A stretch of 64,000 nucleotides of DNA. Origin: Medicago truncatula (lineage: Eukaryota > Streptophyta > Magnoliopsida > Fabales > Fabaceae). The notes beneath the pieces are model-generated. The model saw only the letters and a program-made list of their open reading frames with translations. It made no database searches and was not told where the DNA came from. Positions 1 to 10,700 of the stretch are shown here, one piece after another. How positions within the stretch are numbered: position 1 is the stretch's first letter; each line of letters opens with the position of its first letter. The stretch is from contig NC_053048.1 of the NCBI RefSeq assembly GCF_003473485.1, positions 52,139,755-52,203,754 on the forward strand, given 5' to 3'. The translations under genes and the position numbers were made by a program.

Positions 1-714
1 TAATCACCAATTGGTATTACCTACTATTTTGTTGGGTAAGCATGACAAAACAATTGGACACTGATTATTTATCAAAATCACCAATTCCAATAGACGCAAC
101 TACATGTGCCAAATTTTCCATGCCCGTCCTTATCAATATTCTGATCCTTCGTTGACTTAATTAGTTGTCGAAAATATGATATGTTAGTGTCACTTAAGAC
201 ACTAGTTAAGAAAATTAATATAAATTTTTTACATTGAGAAGTGTTAAAAAGGGTTAATATAACGCCATAAAATCAATTTATAAGGTGAGAATTGTCTCAC
301 TTATAAACACGTGTTCAATGCTATTATTATTCAATCCTTTATATCTAATGTTTGCAAACATGCAAACCCTAATTCCCAACCTCTAACCCTACTTTTTTGG
401 CTCCATTTTATCGTGACCGTTAGATCATTTTAGTTAGGAAAATTAGCACATCAGCCGTTAGATCATTTTATCCCTCCTAGACTACCTTGATTCAAGGACA
501 TTGGTTTAAAATTATTATTGAATTTCCCATCCACAATTAATTGTATTATGTTTTCCATGCTTCATTCAACTACCTTCACTAAAGATTTGCATCGGCCCTT
601 TTATTTTATTCCTCCAGCTTTCTCTCTTCCACACTTACTCTCCCTCCTGCTCTTACGCTTTTCCTCTTATGCTTTCGCCTGCTCTTACGTTTTCTCTCTT
701 CACATCAATAAACC
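1..714. other. AT-rich upstream region, no gene seen
   Basis: No supported coding sequence. A pyrimidine-rich stretch (about 595-705) leads into the B3-type gene at 715 and may be its 5' UTR. The 5' end of the downstream Helitron (5'-TC after an A) should lie here, or upstream of the RPA-like gene, but I could not identify it with confidence. Confidence 0.5.
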
Positions 715-1799
715 ATGGCAAACATAAACGTCGAAACGTTCCTATCATACCTTTCTCTGACTGGTGAGGCTAACAAATTCAAATGAACTGTTTTTTTTTT
801 TTTGTCTATTTCGCAATCGTTTTCTGATGTTGAGTTTTCATGTTTTTGCAGCGCCATTGATTCCCAATCCCGTTACTGATGTTGATATGCTGGTTAATAA
901 GCTTCGTCGAAAATATCGAACCTATGTCATTGAATTTGACGTGGAGCATGTAATATGGCTGTTTTTTTTTCCTATAGTTTAATATATCTGCCACTATTAG
1001 TATTTGTTAAACATTGATTTTTCCATTCATGTTCAGGGTGCTGTTCATCTTCCAAACATGTTCATGCATGACTTTGGCGACCAGATCGATTTTATTGCGA
1101 CATTGGTTGATAGTGGACATAATCAGTTTGAGGTTTACGTCGAGAAGCACACCAGTGGCATATACCTTACAAGGGGATGGTGTGCACTGCGTGATTTCTA
1201 CAAAATCAAACTTGGTGCTTGGGTAACAATGGTATTTGTTGGAAATGGCAGGTTTGAGATAAGCTTGGAGGATAGGGTTGGGGACAAGATACAAAGTCCC
1301 ATGTTTAATCCACCAATGAACTTCGTTATTGATCGTTCATGGCTGCCTTTCCAAATGATGGATGCTGTTCCAACTGCTTATGTGCATTCTGATATTAGCT
1401 TCCTATATTCATATGAGAAGAAGTTGTCTGCTACTGAGTTGGATTCTGGCTGGATGGTGGGTGCATTAACCTTCCTTTTTGCCTGATGTTAAATAGCCTC
1501 TATGGTCATATTGTGAAAACTAACATTATTTGTATTATTTTTAGGTTCTTGCTTTTTTCGGGTTTTGCAAGCAGACTTTGTGCAAGGGTACTACTTCAAT
1601 CAATTTGGTGGATGAGTGTGGGAACAAATGGATGTGCACGGTGGTCTACGGTACCAGGCCTTATAAACACTTTAAGATAGGTGGTGGATGGAAGCGGATG
1701 GTGGATGCACGCAGACTTCGTATAGGCTGCATTGTTAAGCTTGGTGCACCTGCTGATGGGAGCAACCAGAAATTATATTTTAAGGTTATTCGTCATTAG
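715..1799 (+). CDS. B3-domain DNA-binding protein (REM-like)
   Basis: Four exons, 715-763, 852-949, 1037-1456 and 1545-1799, joined at GT..AG sites, give an uninterrupted 273-residue protein. Two B3-like modules can be seen. The first is around residues 38-118 (segment beginning GAVHLPNMF, with GWCALRDFYKIKLGAWV and FEISLED). The second is around 190-273 (VLAFFGFCKQTL, GWKRMVDARRLRIGCIVKL, LYFKVI). The alternation of strand segments with a G-W-x(n)-L/R-G pattern is typical of plant B3/REM proteins, which bind DNA in the nucleus. The start was chosen because ATG at 715 opens the first exon and is preceded by a pyrimidine-rich leader. It lies 1.2 kb upstream of the RPA-like gene in the same orientation, so it may be Helitron cargo or a neighbouring host gene. 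The B3 call rests on pattern recognition alone. Confidence 0.65.
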
Positions 1800-2188
1800 T
1801 GTTACAGTGAAGACGGTGCTTGGGAGATACAGTTAACTTTGGCAGTTTTTGTTTGAGTTTTGTAAAGCATTAGTGTTTCTTAACGGTTGCTAGCCCTTTT
1901 CGTTTAGTTATTAGTTTTTTGTACTATGCCATCAGATTTGGTTTTATTGTAGTTCTTGAACATCTGATTTAATTTAATGTCATATGGAGGAGATTATGTT
2001 TTCATTGTGTTCTGCCAATTTAAGATTTGCTCCTTATAGTTGATATGTTGTTTATTGGTTTTTGTTTTTGTTGTAAATCAATTGACCAAATCTGGAAAAT
2101 AGAAAAAAGAAAAATAAGCAAGAATATTGTTTCAGTTAAAAGAAAGAAAAGAAATTATACAAAATATGCAGGATTGGATTTGCTTCCT

Positions 2189-2620
2189 GAATGGCCGTGG
2201 TGAATTAATTGTGTAGCCCAAAAAAAATAGGAAACAATATATTAATGTTGTTATTTTGTAGAAATCATAACAAATTAAACCTTAAAAAAAGGAAGAGCAT
2301 GCATCTTCAGTTCTAATTAGTCGTGGAAATTATATGATTATCATATATATTGTTTTGTTTTTTCTTCCTTAAAAAAAAATAAAATTGTGAATGGCCGTGG
2401 TCAATCAATTGTGTAGCCCAAAAAAATAGGAAACAATATATTAAATTGTTATTTTATTGAAAGTATAACAAATTAGACCTTAAAAAAAGGAAGAGCATGC
2501 TTCTTCAGTTCGAATTATTAGTGAAAATTAAATGATTTTTTTTTTTTGGTAAAGAAATTAAATGATTACCATTACCATATATATTGTTTTGTTTTTTCTT
2601 CCTTAAAAATAAAATAAAAT
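2189..2620. repeat. Tandem duplication, about 200-bp unit
   Basis: Two adjacent copies start with the same motif (gaatggccgtgg at 2189 and at 2389) and share the order: gtgtagccc, a poly-A run, ggaaacaatatatta, aaaggaagagcatgc, then a T-rich tail. The second copy is longer because of an extra T-rich/AAATGAT segment near 2533-2565. It lies in the spacer between the B3 and RPA-like genes, and no ORF is affected. Confidence 0.8.
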
Positions 2621-3013
2621 TGTGAAATTAATCTTTCCTATGCAGTAGGCAGAGTTAGTGCTCATTCAAACTGTTTCCAACACAAATCGTTTTGAACGTG
2701 ATCATGAAAATGTAAATGCTGACAATATTTATTATGGAAAGCATTGAGGATATCATAAGCCACAACAATAATTTTGGATGTTGTGCAAAAAAATTTCTTT
2801 CCTATGCATCTGTGCATATTTTACATTAACTGTTTTGTGTGGAATGGGGATGATCTATGAGAAGTTTAAAGGTCGCATTAAATGTAGTGTGTTGTTTCCG
2901 GTGCTTGCATTTTCTCTATATAAAGGATTCATTCCTTTCTTTGACATACACGTATCACTTTGACAATTATAAGGTAGCAGTTTCTAATATCAAGTTTGAC
3001 AGACTGTTTAACA

Positions 3014-5565
3014 ATGGCTCCTATCATCACTCCGGTATCCTCAATTGTTGCTGGAAAAATTAACATCAAGCTTCGTGTGCGTGTTATCAACCTTTGGACG
3101 GTTCCAGATTTTTCAAGGCCAACTGAGGACAACTTCATTCATTTGCTTCTAATGGATGAAAAGGTAAACTATGATGAAATTTTTTTATCTACAACAGAAA
3201 TTCGTATAAAAATTAATTTGGGCGTGTAACTTATTGTTTGTTGAAACATGCAGCTTGGAAAGATTCAAGCAACCGCCAAGAAAACCCTCATTCCTAAGAT
3301 ACGATCATTGGTTCAAGATGGGGCAGCATATGAGATTCAGAATGTGTTGGTTGCTCACAATGAGATTAGGTATAGATGCACTGGCCACAGGTGGAAATTG
3401 AATCTGATAGATCAAACAAAATTCACAAAGATTGATTGCAACACAATACCTGAGTACCATTTTGAATTTGTGCCTTTCAAGGAGATACTTGAATCAACCA
3501 AGGAAGACAGACATGTTGGTAGGGAAATATGGCCTCCCTAAATATGATAAAAAAAAAGTGTATGTAGGTTTACTTTTGACTGTTTATCTAATGCTCTAAT
3601 GCTTATGTTCAGATGTCATAGGACGTGTGGTGGAGAGAGATTCCTTGAAGGAGAAGGAAGTTCTTGGAAAAAAATCGATGGTACTTGACATAACTTTGGA
3701 GGATACTGAGTAAGTGTATATATCTATGTCCATTTCTAATATATATTTTCACACTTCAATTTTGTTTCATAGATTAAATGTGCTCCTAAATATATAATCA
3801 AATGTATATGTCAAACATTCAGGGGCAATAGGATCCACTGTTCTTTGTGGGACACCTACGCTATTAGGATGGATGCATATCTCACCGTCCATGATCCGAA
3901 TTCTCCAGTCATTGTTGTAATCCATTTATGCAAGCTTAAAAAATATTATGCCACAATGGGTATTTCAAATGCTTTTTATGGAACGAAACTAATTTTGGAT
4001 GATGATCATCCTGTTGTTAAAGAATTTCTTTCTAAGTAAGCATCTAATATTGTTGATGTAAAATATTTATCAATTTAATCATCACTGCAAATTGTATGTG
4101 CATTTATACTTTATTTTTTGAATTATCAGGATTGATGGTGCTGATGTTGAGGTTACACAGGGTGTAAGCCAAATTACCGGATCATTGATTGTTCCATTAG
4201 CTGAAGATATGCTTCAGTCAAGAATGATGACTATCGAGGACTTAATCGAGTCGTCTGACGTATAATACACAATCTGCTTATTTATTTTATTGTTTTCCAC
4301 CATCTATAAATACACAATTCTGATTGTTTACTCTGTATAATTCATTGGCTGTTTTATTTTTTGTGAGCAGCAATGTGTGGTAATAGTGCTTGCCTCTATA
4401 ATTGGTATTGAAGCAGAATATAGCTGGTATTATGATGCATGTACTAAATGTGCTGGTAGGATCAAAATTATTGCTGGAAGAATGTTTTGCCCAAGGTGTA
4501 ACCAGAGCAGGAATGCTGTTCCTAGGTAAGTAGTTGCACTTTCGATAAGGTCGCCACCTCAATTAACTGTCTTAAAAGAATTGTTTGTTTTTAGTTTTGG
4601 TTATTAATGTTTGATATATGCGCTTTAAGATTCGAAACAATGTCTGTTTATAATTGCTTATGACATCCTTTTAATCTATTAAAAGAGATTTTTCCAAACA
4701 TTTTGAAGGTTCAAATTGCATGTGCAAGTTATGGACAATACCGGTTCCACAAGTTTCATTCTTTTTGATCGTAATGTGTCAAACTATGTTGGGAAAAGTG
4801 TGCAGGATTTAATTGATTCACAAGGCCAGGTAATAGATTTAATTTCAGGGACTAAAAAGCATCATTTTGACGTTTGGGATATGATTTTTAGGTTAATGAA
4901 TATAATTTGGTTTTCCTAATTGCAGGGTAACAATGATAAAGGATACCCGTCAGATCTTGATGTCTTAGTTGGAAAGAAAATGTTGTTCAAGGTGGAGATC
5001 ACAGATGGAAATTTGCATCTTAGCTGGCGTAATTATGGTGTGAAGAGGACAACAGATGATCCTGATCTAATAAGCCAGTTTTCTAAGCGTCATAATCTCA
5101 AGGTATACTTTCTTTCTATAAAAAAGAAATTTCCCTTTTAATGGGTTTTATTGGTAAACCTGTATTTCTCATAGCATTGTTCAAGTGCAGATAACCATTG
5201 ATGATGATGAAGATTGCGGTGAAGATGTTGCATTAACCCATGCTGCTGTTGTGTCCGAAAATGTATACACTCTTAACCCATGCTTCGTTGTTTATCATGG
5301 TCCTTCATTTTTGCACACTGACGATTAACTTATCAATGAATCTCTTAATGTTTGGAGTAAACAGGTTAAGATGATTGAAGGTGGTGACTCAAACAAAACT
5401 GAGCTGGACCAGAAAGAAGGTGAGAAAACCCCATGTAGCAAGTCTGGAGAAAAAAGATCTGCTGATGCTGATGTATCTGCTGAGGTGGGAATTGATATTC
5501 TTGGAGAAAGGTCAATCAACAAACCACGAAAGCTCAAAAGTGTTAAGATTGAGAAAGCGGCTTGA
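3014..5565 (+). CDS. RPA70-like single-stranded DNA-binding protein of the Helitron
   Basis: Ten exons (3014-3163, 3254-3518, 3613-3709, 3823-4035, 4130-4259, 4371-4525, 4709-4829, 4926-5102, 5191-5262, 5365-5565) all keep frame and give 526 residues. The protein follows the large-subunit replication protein A plan: an OB fold near residues 10-130, a second near 150-285, and a C-terminal OB fold with a four-cysteine zinc site (C309, C312, C325, C328; CTKC and CPRC). The tail is acidic and then basic (KPRKLKSVKIEK), possibly a nuclear signal. RPA coats single-stranded DNA during replication and repair. Plant Helitrons are known to carry RPA70-like genes next to Rep/Hel, and its place upstream of Rep/Hel in the same orientation fits a role in rolling-circle transposition. 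No break is visible. Confidence 0.85.
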
Positions 5566-6386
5566 TGAGGAACGTGACAGTTTAACCGATTATGTACTGT
5601 TTAATTGAATCCAGATTTTGTCTTCATTCTGGATCAATTTAATTTATTTAGTTTCTTTTTGCTCATTTCCCTTTTTTAAGACTCATGTTGTTCGAATCAA
5701 GTACTGGTGCCATATATGGCCTTTTTATCTTTATGTTTTATGAATTTGGTTTGTCATGGATCTATTCAAACTGTGAGTTTCAATTATGTCTGTCACATTT
5801 TTATTTCCATTTAGCTTCTGATTATGTTTGAAGGTAATTGTCTTCAAAAACTTTGATTTTTATGAGTGATGCCAATGCAACAACTCATATGTTTATGTGC
5901 TTAAATCAAACCAGGTTATTCAGTGTTTACGTTTCTTTAGCACTTTGCTATATGAGATTCTGCTATGTATGCCATGCTTCTAAAATCATATTTGATATTC
6001 AAAAACCATATCAGGCGGTCAATTACCCGTCTAAGCTTGGATCATAATCTCAGCATTCTAATAACTTAGCCCCAAAAACAAATAGGAACCAATACTATAT
6101 AAAAAATAAAAACATAAGGGAAAATCAAATAAGTGAATTAATTGAAATTTGAAATGGCAATGAAATTGCTTTTCACATCTCCAACTCAATGTAGGATGAG
6201 AAAATTGTCGCTGTTATCAGGCTATTGAAAAAAGTATATTCATGCTGAAGAGGGAATTCTACCATTAAACTTTATTTCACACAAGAGTATGAAAAAAATA
6301 GTCACAGTCTCACACAATCAGAGAAAGAGACAGAGAGATCAGGTATCAAACAAAGCATATCATATCCTAACAAGACATGTTCTAAC
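5566..6386. other. Spacer after the RPA-like gene
   Basis: T-rich sequence that may hold the 3' UTR and polyadenylation signals of the RPA-like gene. No coding sequence that I can support and no clear repeat. Confidence 0.4.
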
Positions 6387-6387
6387 T

Positions 6388-6803
6388 TACTTGGAAGCAA
6401 AGGTTAGGCAGTTCTTTATACTGTAGAGTATTTTGCTATCACATTCAGATTTACTTCTGCTGGTTTCTGAAACTAATTCCAAAGTCTGAATCTGTTCAAG
6501 AATGCATATCAAGAAGTTGCCAGATAGATGAAGAACACCAAGATCTATATCATTGTATGTTAACTTGAAAGCAGTGCTACTCCCTAACATGCTGACATTT
6601 TCATCAAGCCACCTATTTATCAATTTGCACAGATCCCCTGAGAAATTGGTGGTTGTTGAACATCCAAAGCCTGCACTAAGAGAACCATAAAGTGATTTCC
6701 ATGTTTGAATAACAAGTTCAAGACTTGGCTTTTCGTCTGCTGATACAGGATACTTTTCCATAGAACCACTAGCATTTGACGAGGTCAATCTTGGAACTTC
6801 AGC
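6388..6803 (-). pseudogene. Captured exon of a host gene, antisense (RIF1-like?)
   Basis: An open frame on the minus strand encodes about 135 residues (start EVPRLTSSNASGS, then EKPSLELVIQTWKSLYGSLS, ending NCLTFASK) and stops exactly at a consensus donor (CCAA|GTAAGT as read on the minus strand). That makes it a real exon taken with its splice site, with no promoter or neighbouring exon recognisable. It lies antisense inside the Helitron, which points to gene capture. It reminds me of plant Rap1-interacting factor 1 (RIF1)-like proteins, but that is memory-based and weak; the safe statement is an exon of a large host protein. The copied segment ends at or just before 6804, where the 84-bp direct repeat starts. 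Confidence 0.5.
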
Positions 6804-6887
6804 AATGTAATGTTTATTTCAATTTTTTATTAGATAATTAAGTTGGCCTATGATGTCATGTGCAAGCATTATGAACCAGACTCTTGA
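6804..6887. repeat. 84-bp direct repeat, copy 1
   Basis: Identical by eye over all 84 bases to 7453-7536. It begins aatgtaatgtttatttc and ends gaaccagactcttga. The two copies bracket the captured isoamylase fragment (6888-7452). Confidence 0.95.
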
Positions 6888-7452
6888 ATAACCCCACGTA
6901 TTAATCTTGGAAAGCAAAAATACAGCTGTTAGTATCATATAATGCCACTTAGTAAGTCAAAGTTACATACTCTAATATATTTGACCATCGAAGAAAAAAA
7001 AACATTACATACTCTGATCTCTTTGATCATCAAAGAAAAATATATATGTGTATACAGCCAGAAAGAATATAATTGTTTTTATATATTTCTTTATTAGGAA
7101 GGGGTCCTCTGTATTTTTCCTTTCCATTGTCATAGTTTTGGGGTGTATAGAGGACATATCAAACTCATATAATATCACATCATCATGTCTATGCTCCGAA
7201 AACCGTAGTAATGGAGAAGATTAGTTCCTTTATTTATCGGGGATATTAGTAAACGGTGAAGAGGTAAATTATGAAATGTTGACTTAAAAATAGAACATAA
7301 TGCTTTTCTAATTTACCATGTGATCTCTGGGATTTGGACGTCTCTGCAATTCCATCTCATCAAACTCAAAGATTGGCAGCAACTCCACTGCATTGATACC
7401 AAGCTCTAAAAGGTGTGGGATCTTAGAGGCAAGCAACAAAAAGAGTTTAAGT
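6888..7452 (-). pseudogene. ISA3: Captured isoamylase 3 gene fragment (exon-intron-exon), antisense
   Basis: On the minus strand, 7421-7317 is a 105-nt exon of 35 codons. It begins [16 protein letters not shown], continues through [11 protein letters not shown] and ends NPRDHM. It has an AG acceptor before it (ctctaag) and a GTAAAT donor after it. After an intron (7316-6906) and an AAG acceptor, the next exon begins at 6905 with INTWGY and breaks off at 6888. RDHM followed by (V/I)NTWGYS is the hallmark catalytic-domain sequence of isoamylase-type starch debranching enzymes, closest in my memory to plant chloroplast ISA3. Because exon, intron and splice sites are kept, genomic DNA rather than cDNA was captured. 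The fragment cannot encode an enzyme. It is exactly bracketed by the 84-bp repeats. Confidence 0.8.
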
Positions 7453-7536
7453 AATGTAATGTTTATTTCAATTTTTTATTAGATAATTAAGTTGGCCTAT
7501 GATGTCATGTGCAAGCATTATGAACCAGACTCTTGA
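7453..7536. repeat. 84-bp direct repeat, copy 2
   Basis: Perfect copy of 6804-6887 on the other side of the captured isoamylase segment. A shorter echo (tttttattagataatta) follows at about 7563-7579. Confidence 0.95.
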
Positions 7537-7780
7537 GTTTTTGCCATAGAAAATAACATTATTTTTATTAGATAATTAGGTGTCTATTGAGTTTCCCACT
7601 GTCAACCTGTCATTTATTGTTGCGGTGATTAAGGACAAGCAATATCAACCAGATTATGCCTTTTTTCATGTAGTCTTATGCGTTTCTCAATACATTGGGA
7701 CAAATCTTCTATACATATTTACCATTTAACCTGATATTACTTCCCATTGAATGACCTGAACAACATATGACTCTGCAATC

Positions 7781-10700
7781 ATGTCTGAAAGAGATGCTGG
7801 CGAATTGGTGCCTAAGAAAAGGCAAAAGGTTCTCAATAATCCATTGTCTGACATTACTAACGGTGATCATTCTGAACTCTTTGCTTTATTATTGTGCGTG
7901 TGTAAGAGCTAATTTGTAATGTGAAATCTTTTCTCCTCTCGATTACAGTTGTTCTATCCAAACAATCTACAATTCGAAGACTAGCACCTGTCAAATCTGG
8001 AAAATACACACTCAGGCATTTACCAAGTTCAAATGTATCTAATGATATTTATGGAGCACAAAAGAAAAAAGAAATACTCCAGATGGAATGCAGCGAAAAT
8101 GGGGAAGATCCTGATGTTCCCAACAACACACACGGTATGGTTACATGTCAATATCTGAAAATCATCTTTCAGTTAATATCCAACATATTGGATAATAAAT
8201 AGATTACTTCTTATAGAGTACATTGGTTAAGGCGTTGAAATTACTCTGATGCACATTTTTTTCATATAGCAGTTTCCCTACAGGATACAATCAACAACTT
8301 TGGAATACATCCAATGGAAACAGAATGCAATGAGAATGGCAAAATATTTGAGATACCTGACAATGATTGTGGTAATTAATTTACACCTTCAACCTCAAAT
8401 TTAATAAGTTAAACTACCTTATTATCGAAGTGTTTATAGCATACTTTTTAAAACAATATTCTGACATTTTTGTTTCCAATATAACCGTTTCTATCACAGA
8501 CAAATATCTAGGAAGCACATCCATAGCTTTTAACGGTGATTTCAATGAATATGGGAATCAAGATTGTGACGAAGACTGCGATGAGAACTATGAACGCGAC
8601 GACATCCCTTTCAATGATATTGGTATTTTCTCTATATTGTTTGCTATTCTAAATGGCAGGACTTCTAACGAATTACTTCTAACGAATAATAACTTAATGA
8701 ATGTTTAACCAGCGGATGATGTCGACATCATGGATGCAGAAGCTGATGCAGACGACACATGTAAGTGTAATTGCATAACACATTATATAGAGTTGTTCAT
8801 TAGTACAAGCTTATTCTTTCCAAGGGGACCTCTATGCATTTGAGATTGTTTTGTTATCATTCTATTAAAAGTTGTTGTACCATTTGTAGCGTACTTTCAA
8901 ATTGGAGAGCCGCGTTTTACATGCGAATGGTGTGGGGCATTAATGTGGTACGAAGAGAGGGTAAACAAGCAACGTGATACATCAAATCCGGAGTTTTCAA
9001 TGTGCTGTATGCAGGGAAGGATAGAAATTGCACCGTTTAAAAGACTGCCTCAACCACTGTATGATTTATATCATAACAATGACAGAAAAAGCAAGTTTTT
9101 CCTAGAAAATATACGATCATTCAATTCCATGTTTGCATTTACTTCTATGGGGGGGACTATAGATACAACAAGGAATAATGGTAAAGCTCCGCCTGTATTC
9201 GTCCTAAATGGAGAGAACTACCACCGTATCGGAAGTTTGCTCCCAAAAGACGGTGACCAACCAAAGTTTGCTCAGCTGTATATCTACGATACAGATAATG
9301 AGCTTCGCAATAGAATGTCGTGTGTTAGGTAACTTAGTATACGATTTTATGTTTGGTTAACACGTGTTTGTCATGCTACAAGACATTGTTATATTTTATT
9401 TTGCTCCTACTAACATTTTCGTTATTTTAATACAGCATGGAAGACGATAAAAACTCATTAAAAAAAGATTTAGTCGAAGAGATACGACATATCCTCGACC
9501 GATCAAATTCATATGTCCAATCTTATAGGATGGTCCGTGATAAGTTATTGGAAAACAATGCTCCGACCATAAAGCTGCGAATTCTCGGCAAGAGGGGTTA
9601 TGATGGTAGACGTTACAATTTGCCCACCGCTTCCGAGGTGGCAGCTTTGGTTGTTGGGGATTACGATGCCGCTGATTTCGAACGAGACGTTGTGGTCGAA
9701 GAACGATCAGGTTTGCTTAAGCGTATATCGGTATTTGAAACATCTTACTTGCCATTGCAGTATCCTTTGATATTTTCAAGAGGTGAAGATGGTTTTCGTA
9801 GGGATATCAGGTTTAGCGACAGACCTAAGAAGAAGCCTATTAATCGAACATACGTTTCAATGAAAGAGTGGTTCGCATATAAGATCCAGCAGAGAGATAT
9901 TCAACATTCACAATTGTTGTTTTCTAGACGTCTGTTGCAACAGTTTTGTTGTGACGGGTATAGTATGATAGAGTCATGGCGATTAAAGTGGTACAGAGAT
10001 CATCAGAAAGAAGTCAGGGCTGACATGTACAAGGGGTTGAGAGAAGCAGTTCTTAGAGGAGAAACAGATCCGGCCAGTGCAGGAAAGCGAGTGGTGTTGC
10101 CTTCTTCATTTGTCGGAGGGGCACGATATATGATACAAAATTACCAGGATGCCATGGCAATATGTGGATGGGTGGGCTATCCTGATTTGTTTATAACTTT
10201 CACATGTAACCATAAGTGGGCGGAGTTAGTTGATTTTCTAAAGAAACATAATCTCAAGCCAGAGGATCGACCAGATTTAGTCAGTCGTATTTTCAAAATA
10301 AAGCTTGATCATCTAATAAAGGAGATTAAAAAGGGCAAAATTTTTGGGAAGGTTAAAGCAGGTAATTTTTTTTTAATGTGGTTTTGCGTTTTTGTAATAC
10401 AAATATCATATATCTTCTATATTTTGAATGTAATCACAATTCAACATCCGAAAAAAGATGTTAACACAAAGAAAAAATCACATTTTTTTAATGGAACTCA
10501 CAATGTTAATTGTTATTGCATTTTAAAATGTTCTATTTATTTATATGATTAATATATACCTGATCACATTTATTTTTGTCCTTTTCAGTCATTTATACTA
10601 TTGAGTTCCAAAAACGAGGTCTCCCGCACGCTCACATCTTGGTTTTTCTACGGCCAGAATTTCGCATTCTTCATCCTAACAACATTGATAAGATTATATC

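Noticed and set aside
5838-6047. Open frame of 69 codons downstream of the RPA-like gene
   Set aside because: No recognisable motif, AT-rich non-coding composition, no splice partner; a chance frame.
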